Source of the DNA: Granulicella sp.
GTDB lineage: Bacteria > Acidobacteriota > Terriglobia > Terriglobales > Acidobacteriaceae
Assembly: GCA_027450185.1 (NCBI GenBank)
Contig: DAIDKF010000018.1
Location: 1-42,194, forward strand
Length of the DNA stretch: 42,194 nucleotides
Direction: 5' to 3'
The position numbers were made by a program, and so were the translations under genes. The first letter of the stretch is position 1. Every line of letters begins with the position of its first letter. The notes beneath the pieces were generated by a model. It had not been told where the DNA came from. It did not search any database and was given only the letters and a program-made list of their open reading frames with translations. This document shows, piece by piece, positions 35,390-42,194 of the stretch.

Positions 35390-36813
35390 GCAAAACCTCC
35401 GGCATTCGCCTCTCGCTTCACAAATCGTCCCCGACCTGTCGCTCCCAGAAACTTGCCCGGCTGCGCGACGTTGTCCACCACCAGCTCGCCGCGCGAGTAT
35501 ACCTTCGCCGCATTCCCCACCACCTTCCATCCTTCAAACATCGAATAGTCCGTGGCCATGCGTTGCGTCGCCGCTGAGATTGTGTACTCAGCCTTCGTAT
35601 CCCACAACAAAATATCCGCGTCCAGCCCCTCGGCAATCCGTCCCTTCTGCTTCTCCATGCCAAAGATCTTCGCCGGATTCGTCGCACTCAACGCCACAAA
35701 CCTCTCCGGTGAAATCCGTCCCGCATTCACGCCGAAGTGCCACAGAATCTGCAGCCGGTTCTCTACCCCCGGTCCTCCATTTGGAATCTTGCGAAAGTCT
35801 CCGCGCCCCAACTCCTTCTGATCGGCAAAGCGAAACGGACAATGATCCGTCGACACCACTGCCAGCGCCCCATCCGCAAGCGCATCCCACAACGGCGCCT
35901 GGTTCCACCTCTCCCGCAGAGGTGGCGTAAACACATACTTCGCCTCGTCCCAACTCTTACCCGGCATCTGGTCCTCGATCGACAGCACCAGATACTGCGT
36001 GCACGTCTCCGCCAACGCCTTCGCTCCACGCGACTGCATGAACTTCAACGCCGCCAGCGAATCCTCATTCGATAGGTGCACGATATACACGGCCGCGCCC
36101 GCCATATCCGCCAGTGCAATCGCCCGATGCGTGGCCTCAGCCTCCGCCTTTGGACTCCTGCTCAGCGCATGATAGTGCGGCGCAGTCTTGCCCTCCGCAA
36201 TCATCTGCGCAACCACCACATCAATCGCGCTTCCATTCTCCGCATGCACGCAGCACAGCGCATTCAACGCCGCAGCCTTCTGCATCACCTTGAACATCAG
36301 CCCGTCGTCGATCATCAGCACGCCCGGATACGCCATGAACAACTTGAAGCTTGAGATCCCCTCCGCGACCATCTCCTCCATCTCGCGCAGTCCTCGTTGC
36401 TCGCCTTCAGCCTCATCTCCCAGCCCCAGGTCAGTCACCGCCATGTGCAGTGAATAATCCACGCAAGCCTTCCCCTTCGATTTCGCCCGCCACACATCGA
36501 ACGCCTCACGCATCGTGTGCCCTTGCGACTGCAACGCAAAATCAATCAGCATCGTCGTGCCACCCGCCGCCGCCGCCTGTGTACCCGTGGTGTAGTCATC
36601 CGCCGAGGTCGTCCCTCCAAACGGCATGTCCAGATGCGTATGCACATCAATCCCCCCAGGCATCACCAGCAGTCCTGACGCATCTACCACCTCATGTCCG
36701 TCCTCACCAATCCCCACGTCCACGCACGCAATCGTCTCGCCCTCGATCAACACATCGAGCGACTTTGACTCCGTCGCACTTACCACCGTTCCGTTCTTAA
36801 TAAGAATTCCCAT
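35386..36813 (-). CDS. hydA: Dihydropyrimidinase (D-hydantoinase family)
   Basis: Cyclic-ureide hydrolase that opens dihydrouracil or dihydrothymine to the N-carbamoyl beta-amino acid; 475 aa. The binuclear zinc site is visible: His58 and His60 (DVHTHLD), the carbamylated Lys157 (SSFKLFMAYPG), His190 (VHAENGS) and a later STDHCPF. The ATG at 36813 has GGGGAG 8 bases upstream. Only 4 bases separate it from the preA stop, so the two are co-translated. It is the second step of reductive pyrimidine breakdown, and its place after preTA makes this more likely than a hydantoin-specific role. Confidence 0.94.
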   Translation of the reverse strand: MGILIKNGTVVSATESKSLDVLIEGETIACVDVGIGEDGHEVVDASGLLVMPGGIDVHTHLDMPFGGTTSADDYTTGTQAAAAGGTTMLIDFALQSQGHTMREAFDVWRAKSKGKACVDYSLHMAVTDLGLGDEAEGEQRGLREMEEMVAEGISSFKLFMAYPGVLMIDDGLMFKVMQKAAALNALCCVHAENGSAIDVVVAQMIAEGKTAPHYHALSRSPKAEAEATHRAIALADMAGAAVYIVHLSNEDSLAALKFMQSRGAKALAETCTQYLVLSIEDQMPGKSWDEAKYVFTPPLRERWNQAPLWDALADGALAVVSTDHCPFRFADQKELGRGDFRKIPNGGPGVENRLQILWHFGVNAGRISPERFVALSATNPAKIFGMEKQKGRIAEGLDADILLWDTKAEYTISAATQRMATDYSMFEGWKVVGNAAKVYSRGELVVDNVAQPGKFLGATGRGRFVKREANAGGFA

Positions 36814-36817
36814 AGCC

Positions 36818-38233
36818 CTATCTCCCCGCGCACTTCCCTGCACTATCAACCTCTGTCCCATCGTTGGCAGCCACGCGCTCTGCCCATGTCTCAGGGACCA
36901 ACCCCGTATCCACGCGTTGCATCGTAATACACTCCGGCACCGGGCAAACCAGCGAGCACAAATTACACCCCACGCAATGCTCTTCGTCTACTCGAGGAAT
37001 CCGTTCCAGCGGCGTCACATACGGCCCCTGCACTCCACCTCCATTGAGATCCAGCTTCGCAATCGGTGTTGTACTGATGCGCCGGCTGCTCTCCTCAGCC
37101 ACCATCGCGGGCGTGCGCATCGTATCCGGAGCAGCCAGCGCGCGGTCCAGATGGATGCATTGGTGCGCTCCATCCCAGCACGCCGTATAGCAAAGCTCGC
37201 ATCCAATACATTTCGACTCATCAATATGCGCGACCACCTTGAAGTTCAAATTCAAGTGCTTCCAATCGCACATCCTGAGCAGTGACAATCCGCGGAAATC
37301 GCTGAGTGACTCATACCCTTTACGCCGCATCCACGCCAGCAACCCATCGCCCATGTCTTCCACGATGCGATATCCATAGTGCATCACCGCCGTACACACC
37401 TGTACCGTGCCTGCACCCAGCAGTATGTACTCCGCAGCATCCTGCCAACTCCCGATACCGCCAATCCCCGACATCGGCAGCACTGCCTGCGGGTCGCTCA
37501 TCACCTGCTGCACCATATTCAACGCAATCGGCTTCACCGCCGGTCCGCAGTATCCTCCGTGCGAACTCTTTCCATCCACGTTCGGCCGCGGTTCCAGCGT
37601 ATCCAGGTCAATGCCTGTGATCGAATTAATCGTGTTGATCGCACTCAGCGCATCCGCACCCGCATGCTTTGCCGCTCGTGCTGGCAACCGGATGTCGCTG
37701 ATGTTCGGCGTCAGCTTCACAATCACCGGTGTTCGCGCCGTCTCCTTCACCCATCCTACAATCTGCTCGCAGTACTCCGGCACCTGCCCCACGGCCGATC
37801 CCATCCCGCGCTCGCTCATCCCATGTGGACACCCAAAGTTCAGCTCCAACCCATCTGCGCCCGCGCCCTCGGCGCGCTGCACCATCTCATGCCACGCCTC
37901 GCGCTTACTCTCCACCATCAAGCTCGCAATCACCACATGCTTCGGATACCTGCGCTTCACCTCTGTCATCTCGCGCAGGTTTACCTCCGACGGCCGGTCG
38001 CTGATCAGTTCAATGTTGTTCAATCCCATCATCTTCTGACCATTCCAGTCGATCGACGAATAGCGCGAGCTCACGTTGGTCACCTGCGTGCCAATCGTCT
38101 TCCACACTGCGCCGCCCCACCCTGCATCGAACGCGCGCATGATCTGCTCTCCGCAGTTGGTCGGTGGCCCACTCGCCAGCCAGAACGGATTCAGGCATTT
38201 GATTCCCGCAAACCTAGTCTCAAGCGTTGACAT
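36818..38233 (-). CDS. preA: Dihydropyrimidine dehydrogenase catalytic subunit PreA
   Basis: 471 aa. The N-terminal part is a dihydroorotate-dehydrogenase-like FMN barrel (NPFWLASGPPTN, LNFGCPHGMSERGMG, VKLTPN, PMSGIGGIGSWQDA). Two [4Fe-4S] clusters follow at C342/345/348/352 and C420/423/426/430. With PreT it reduces uracil and thymine using NADH. GGGAGG lies 5 bases before the ATG. The first 14 bases overlap the end of preT. In the loop corresponding to mammalian DPD, the position I align with the catalytic Cys reads Val148 (GMGSAVGQ). Confidence 0.95.
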   Translation of the reverse strand: MSTLETRFAGIKCLNPFWLASGPPTNCGEQIMRAFDAGWGGAVWKTIGTQVTNVSSRYSSIDWNGQKMMGLNNIELISDRPSEVNLREMTEVKRRYPKHVVIASLMVESKREAWHEMVQRAEGAGADGLELNFGCPHGMSERGMGSAVGQVPEYCEQIVGWVKETARTPVIVKLTPNISDIRLPARAAKHAGADALSAINTINSITGIDLDTLEPRPNVDGKSSHGGYCGPAVKPIALNMVQQVMSDPQAVLPMSGIGGIGSWQDAAEYILLGAGTVQVCTAVMHYGYRIVEDMGDGLLAWMRRKGYESLSDFRGLSLLRMCDWKHLNLNFKVVAHIDESKCIGCELCYTACWDGAHQCIHLDRALAAPDTMRTPAMVAEESSRRISTTPIAKLDLNGGGVQGPYVTPLERIPRVDEEHCVGCNLCSLVCPVPECITMQRVDTGLVPETWAERVAANDGTEVDSAGKCAGR

Positions 38234-39620
38234 CGTAGCCTCCCGCGATCTCCAGCGAATTCGCTCGTTGCCCTGCCAGCCACGCTGCAATCCCAATCCC
38301 CGCGCGCTTTCCATCCGCAACCGCGTCCACCACCTCACGCCCGCCATTGACGCAATCTCCGCCCGCAAAGTACTTCGGGTTCGACGTCTGCCCGGTGTCG
38401 CGATCAATCACGATCCGCCCCCGCTCCAGCCTCACCTTGGCCCCATCCCTGACCGGCGTCCTGTCTAAAAACTCCGTGTGCGTCGCCTGACCAATCGCCA
38501 GCACAATCAAATCCGTCGCCAGCACGAAGTTCTCGCCTGGCCTGGTCACCAACGAACCATCATCGGTCGTCTCCAGGTGCGCCAACTCCAACCCCTGCAC
38601 CTGCTTCGTTCCCACCACTCCTACTGGCATCACGTGCCACAAAAACTTCACGCCGACCTCGCGCGCATGCTCATACTCAAACGCAAACGCCGACATTTGC
38701 TCGGACCCTCGCCGATACACCATATGTACCTCATTCGCACCCAGCCGCACTGCCGCATTCGCAGCATCGATGGCCGTATTCCCTGCGCCGATTACAGCCA
38801 CTCTCGCCGGCGCACGATGAATCGTTCCACTCTTGTATCCCGCGATAAACTCAAGTGCATTCGTAACACCCTCCAACTCCTCACCCACCACGCCCAATTT
38901 ATGGATCCCCCCCAGTCCCATGCCGAGAAACACCGCATCGTAACTCGCATCCAACTCCGCGAGCTTCGCCGCATCCACCACCGTCTCGAAGTGAAACTCC
39001 ACGCCCAACTGCGCCAGCAGATCGATCTCCCTCAGGCTCTCCGCGAGCGGCAGTTTGTACTCTGCAATCCCATACGTATTCAACCCGCCCGGCAGCGGCC
39101 GCGCATCGAAGATTGCAGCTCGCACCCCACGCCTTCTCAACTCCGCCGCACACGCCAGCGACGCCGGCCCTCCCCCTATCAATGCCACGCGTCTGCCCGT
39201 ATCCGCGCCGGGTGAAAACGGCAGCGGTGCACCACTCGCGTGCAGCGCATCCGTCGCAAACCGCTGCAGCCTGCCAATCTCGATCGGCTGCTTGTTATAC
39301 CGGTGCATCACGCACGCGCCCTCGCACAACACCTGCACGGGGCACGCCCGCGCGCAACTCGCTCCCAGAATATTCGCATCCAGAATCGTCCGCGCCGAAC
39401 CCTCCAGGTTCCCACTAGCAATCTTTTTGATGAACTTCGGCACATCGATATGCGTAGGACAGGCTGCCGCGCAAGGCGCATCGAAGCAGTACAAACAGCG
39501 GAGCGCCTCGATCACCGCCGCAGTCTTTTCCAGCGGTGGATGCAACTCCGCAAATCGCGCCGCGACCTCAACGCTTCCTTGCGCCCTCGAAAAAAAATTC
39601 GTCGACTCACTCATAGACAT
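38220..39620 (-). CDS. preT: Dihydropyrimidine dehydrogenase electron-transfer subunit PreT
   Basis: 466 aa, of the GltD-like FAD/NAD oxidoreductase type. N-terminal iron-sulfur cysteines at C42, C45, C50, C54 and C89, C93, C99, C103. FAD-binding GGGPASLACAAEL, NAD-binding IGAGNTAIDAANAAVRLGA and the closing FAGGDCVNGGREVVDAVADG are present. It passes electrons from NAD(P)H to PreA. I start at the ATG at 39620, where AAGGAG stands 8 bases upstream; the frame is open to 39683. It lies 121 bases downstream of the ureido-hydrolase, in which another promoter could lie. Confidence 0.95.
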   Translation of the reverse strand: MSMSESTNFFSRAQGSVEVAARFAELHPPLEKTAAVIEALRCLYCFDAPCAAACPTHIDVPKFIKKIASGNLEGSARTILDANILGASCARACPVQVLCEGACVMHRYNKQPIEIGRLQRFATDALHASGAPLPFSPGADTGRRVALIGGGPASLACAAELRRRGVRAAIFDARPLPGGLNTYGIAEYKLPLAESLREIDLLAQLGVEFHFETVVDAAKLAELDASYDAVFLGMGLGGIHKLGVVGEELEGVTNALEFIAGYKSGTIHRAPARVAVIGAGNTAIDAANAAVRLGANEVHMVYRRGSEQMSAFAFEYEHAREVGVKFLWHVMPVGVVGTKQVQGLELAHLETTDDGSLVTRPGENFVLATDLIVLAIGQATHTEFLDRTPVRDGAKVRLERGRIVIDRDTGQTSNPKYFAGGDCVNGGREVVDAVADGKRAGIGIAAWLAGQRANSLEIAGGYDVNA

Positions 39621-39741
39621 GAGCACATCTCCTTCGTTTATCTTGGCCAGCGAGATGAAGGTTTGATTATGCACCATCCACACTACATGTAGGAGCCCTC
39701 TGTCATCAGTGATTAACTCCTCGGTCTCGACGCATCCACCC

Positions 39742-40980
39742 TCAACGCTGGCGGATCCACTGCATCGTCTTCTCGCTCAATCTCCCAAACGCCTCCACCG
39801 CCTGCTCCAGGTGCTCACGCTTTGTGTCCTCCTCCGCATTGTGGCTTAGTCCCTTCAGCGACTGCACAAACATCATCACCGTCGGAACCCCCAACCGCGC
39901 AACCTCTGCGGCATCATGAAGCGGCCCACTCGGCAGCCGCTCCATGCTCCCAACCGTCTCCACGATCGCCTCTTCACACAGCGCAATCAACTCCGGCGAA
40001 AACGGAATCGGCTCAATCGACCAGATCTTCGCCCACTCCACCGTGCATCCTTCTTCCTGCGCAAACCTCTCGCTCGCAGCCTTCGCCTCGCGCAGCATCT
40101 CTGCCAGCACCACCGCATCGAGGTCCCGCATATCCAGCGTCGTCTCGCACCGCCCCACCACCGCCGTCACAATGCCTGGAAACGTCTTCACGCTCCCCAT
40201 CGTCGCCACGGCCTGCGGATGCCTCCGCGCAATCGGCCGAATCTCCAGCGCCAGCTTCGCCGCCGCGGCCAGTGCATCGCGCCGCGCCTCCATCGGCGTC
40301 GATCCCGAATGTGCCTCCTGCCCTCGAAACGTGATCTCCCACCGCTCCACACCCTTGGTCCCCTGCACCACGGCCAGTGGCTTCCCCAGCCGCTCCAGAA
40401 TCGGCCCCTGCTCAATATGCAGCTCTAAATACGCAGCCAGATCTTTCTGCTCAGCCGTCGCCTCACCTGCGCGCTCCACATCCACACCACACGCAGCCAG
40501 CGCAGTCTCCAGCGTCACCCCATCACGATCCGTCCTCCCCCGATCCGCCTCAATCGTCGCCTTCCCTGCAAACGCCGCCGACCCAAACAAACTCCGTCCA
40601 AACCTCGCGCCCTCTTCATCGGCCCAGTCCACCAGCTTCACCGTCACCGGCGGCCGCCCCGCATACCTCTCCGAAAAATCCGTCAGCACCTCCAGCCCCG
40701 CCAGCACGCCCAGGCATCCATCCAGCCACCCCCCATTCGGCACCGAGTCCAGGTGGCTACCCACCACCAGCGCCCGCTCACTCTCCCCCTCAAGCGTCAC
40801 CCAATGGTTCCCCGCCGCGTCGTAATGGTCCTCCACCGGCAACGCCTTCAGCTTCTCTGCAAACCACTCCCTAGCCTTCAACCACATGGGCGTCCAGGCC
40901 ACCCTTTGCGCCCCATCTTCATCCGCAGTCGACGTCCGCAACTCCTCAAGGTTCCCCAGCACTCGCGCCGCATTCACCAT
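39742..40980 (-). CDS. M20 ureido-hydrolase: N-carbamoyl-beta-alanine amidohydrolase type
   Basis: 412 aa, of the Zn-dependent M20/ArgE-like hydantoinase-carbamoylase family. Metal and active-site motifs in order: GSHLDSVPNGGWLDG, DEEGARFGRSLFGS, LELHIEQGP, GQEAHSGSTPM, SGPLHDAAEVA and LKGLSHNAEED. The family covers allantoate amidohydrolase, N-carbamoyl-L-amino-acid hydrolase and beta-ureidopropionase. Here the operon (preT, preA, hydA, aminotransferase) argues for the last: N-carbamoyl-beta-alanine to beta-alanine, CO2 and ammonia. GAGGTGAGGG comes directly before the ATG. It is the first gene of the unit, so the promoter should be in 40981-41092. Confidence 0.9.
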   Translation of the reverse strand: MVNAARVLGNLEELRTSTADEDGAQRVAWTPMWLKAREWFAEKLKALPVEDHYDAAGNHWVTLEGESERALVVGSHLDSVPNGGWLDGCLGVLAGLEVLTDFSERYAGRPPVTVKLVDWADEEGARFGRSLFGSAAFAGKATIEADRGRTDRDGVTLETALAACGVDVERAGEATAEQKDLAAYLELHIEQGPILERLGKPLAVVQGTKGVERWEITFRGQEAHSGSTPMEARRDALAAAAKLALEIRPIARRHPQAVATMGSVKTFPGIVTAVVGRCETTLDMRDLDAVVLAEMLREAKAASERFAQEEGCTVEWAKIWSIEPIPFSPELIALCEEAIVETVGSMERLPSGPLHDAAEVARLGVPTVMMFVQSLKGLSHNAEEDTKREHLEQAVEAFGRLSEKTMQWIRQR

Positions 40981-41028
40981 CCCTCACCTCACGACCCAAC
41001 CTATCACCAACCGCACCCACAAGAAACA

Positions 41029-41054
41029 AGGGCTACCCCCTGCGAGGCAGCCCT
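41029..41054 (-). terminator. Terminator-like hairpin after the DinB-fold gene
   Basis: On the minus strand AGGGCTGCC pairs with GGTAGCCCT (9 bp, one wobble), followed by TGTTTCTTG. A second small palindrome, CAGACTATTGTCTG, sits at 41077-41090 directly after the stop codon. Both lie in the presumed promoter region of the pyrimidine operon, so the second could also be an operator. Confidence 0.5.
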
Positions 41055-41092
41055 GCCGTTTTACCTGTCTACTGTCCAGACTATTGTCTGCC

Positions 41093-41695
41093 CTACTTGC
41101 TTCCCGGCGGCACCATGCCATTCATCCGCAGGTACTCCACCAACTGTCCGTAGTGGTCGAAGCCATGCGCCACGGCAAACGCCGCCAGCGTCGCCCGAGT
41201 ATGCATCCCGTCTGCGCCCTTGATCGGCTCAAATGCATTCGCCGCAGTAATCGTCGCAATCGCCTTGTGCCCAAACGCAAACGAAGACGCCAGCACTGCA
41301 ACGGCCTCATCCTTGCTCGTCATGGTCGCAATCTTCTTCATGTCCACATCCGGCTTCAATCCGCTAAGCGTGGAATAGAAGTAGTAGTTGGCCTCGGCCA
41401 CATGCGCCACCTGCTCTCCGAAGGCACGCACGGTATCGAACTTCACTCCCTGTCCCGGCACAAAGATCGCCGCACTCGGAGCGAAGCTGTATTTATCCGC
41501 GGGCATCTCCTTCACCACGCCCATGGCCTCATGCTCATACAGGCTCAGCATGTCATCCAGCGCCCTGGCGGGTGACATCGCGCCCTCGGCTTTGGCCGCC
41601 ATATCCATCTTCATCTGCGCGTCCGCCGTCATCGACCCGGCTCCCAGCATGCACGCGCCCAGCGCTATCATCACAACCATCCTTCGCAAACGCAT
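41093..41695 (-). CDS. Secreted DinB-fold protein
   Basis: 200 aa. A signal peptide (RLRRMVVMIALGACMLGAGS, cleavage near ADAQ) sends it out of the cytoplasm. The mature part is a four-helix DinB-like domain. Candidate metal histidines are in VRAFGEQVAHVAEANYYF and in AVAHGFDHYGQLVEYLRMNG, the standard pattern of this superfamily (H...HxxxH). DinB proteins bind a divalent metal and several are thiol-dependent transferases; the role of exported members is unknown. It is divergent from the ECF sigma gene. Confidence 0.82.
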   Translation of the reverse strand: MRLRRMVVMIALGACMLGAGSMTADAQMKMDMAAKAEGAMSPARALDDMLSLYEHEAMGVVKEMPADKYSFAPSAAIFVPGQGVKFDTVRAFGEQVAHVAEANYYFYSTLSGLKPDVDMKKIATMTSKDEAVAVLASSFAFGHKAIATITAANAFEPIKGADGMHTRATLAAFAVAHGFDHYGQLVEYLRMNGMVPPGSK

Positions 41696-41819
41696 CGTTT
41701 CACCTCGATATCAAAGTTCCGACCAGAAGCACCCCTAGCCTAGCAGTAACGCGCAACCCCGCACAAAATATTCCCGAGCGAAATTCACACTCGCCCGTCT
41801 GTCACAGTAGAGGACACAC

Positions 41820-42194
41820 ATGGCGTTGAGCAGCCAATGGGAAGGAGAATGGAACGTGGCACTTGTCTCCGCAGAGTGCACCCCATCGGAGACGGATCTC
41901 ACCGCGCTTGTACCGGCCTACTCCGCACTTCTCTACCGCGTCGCCCACTCCATCCTCCGCAACCCCGCCGAGGCCGAAGACGTCGTCCAGGACGTCTTCC
42001 TCCGCCTGCTCCAACACCAGCGCAAACTCCCCGCCGTCCGCGACCTCCGCGTCTGGCTCGTCCGCATCGCCTGGAATCTCGCCCTCGACCGCCACCGCCG
42101 CATTCGCCCCAATCAGCTCGACCAGCCCTTCGCCGATTCCCTGCTCTCCACCACCACACCCGCCGACCAGTCACTCGCCGACGTCCGCCACATC
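41820..42194 (+). CDS. ECF RNA polymerase sigma factor, C-terminus beyond window
   Basis: 125 codons are seen. Region 2 is clear (LYRVAHSILRNPAEAEDVVQDVFLRL followed by RVWLVRIAWNLALDRHRR). Region 2.4 to the linker then follows, and region 4 lies outside. The ATG at 41820 follows AGAGGA. An in-frame GTG at 41856 with AAGGAG 8 bases upstream is a serious alternative and would remove 12 residues that are not conserved in the family. No anti-sigma factor can be seen on this side. Confidence 0.9.
   Translation, partial: MALSSQWEGEWNVALVSAECTPSETDLTALVPAYSALLYRVAHSILRNPAEAEDVVQDVFLRLLQHQRKLPAVRDLRVWLVRIAWNLALDRHRRIRPNQLDQPFADSLLSTTTPADQSLADVRHI

Overview
The window looks like a chromosomal segment from a GC-rich member of the Acidobacteriota (Granulicella/Edaphobacter/Terriglobus type). 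This is inferred from gene content: the tig-clpP-clpX-lon block, a ccm operon ending in a YVTN-propeller lipoprotein, a DUF5916 barrel protein, and frequent GTG/TTG starts behind good Shine-Dalgarno sites. No rRNA, tRNA, CRISPR array, insertion sequence or prophage was recognised.

Layout. 1-2638: end of a YtxH-type protein, a family-5-like uracil-DNA glycosylase and a membrane-anchored aldose-epimerase-like protein. 2718-9141: the protein quality-control block tig, clpP, clpX, lon, with a good promoter before tig and hairpin terminators after clpP, clpX and lon. The trigger factor carries a histidine-rich N-terminal extension. 9347-11217 (minus): a two-gene unit, threonine-synthase-like enzyme plus MoaD/ThiS-type sulfur carrier. 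It is led by a SAM-I-clan (S-box) riboswitch and a hairpin that buries the ribosome-binding site. 11331-15417 (plus): a tightly overlapped cytochrome c maturation operon, ccmA-ybaK-ccmB-ccmC-ccmD-YVTN lipoprotein.

15439-22718: YihY membrane protein, queG, recA, the queuosine-precursor transporter yhhQ, a double-length ThyX-like protein, fabG and an XRE regulator. 22900-32463: DUF5916 outer-membrane-type protein, rhomboid protease, a zinc-finger-like membrane protein, an MBL-fold hydrolase, a MaoC hydratase with 3-hydroxyacyl-CoA dehydrogenase, a solitary beta-class DNA methyltransferase and an arylsulfotransferase-like lipoprotein. 32800-33669: a PPK2 kinase.

33742-40980 (minus): a complete reductive pyrimidine degradation operon in the order M20 ureido-hydrolase, preT, preA, hydA, class III aminotransferase. 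Between hydA and the aminotransferase lies a short, broken remnant that reads as the two ends of an NCS1-type nucleobase transporter. The window closes with a secreted DinB-fold protein and the start of an ECF sigma factor.

The most interesting candidate system is the SAM-riboswitch-controlled threonine synthase/sulfur-carrier pair. Its regulation and partner fit homocysteine (methionine-branch) synthesis from O-phosphohomoserine better than ordinary threonine synthesis. The NCS1 transporter relic, the tandem ThyX with its active-site motifs split between the two halves, and the His-rich trigger factor are the next best leads.
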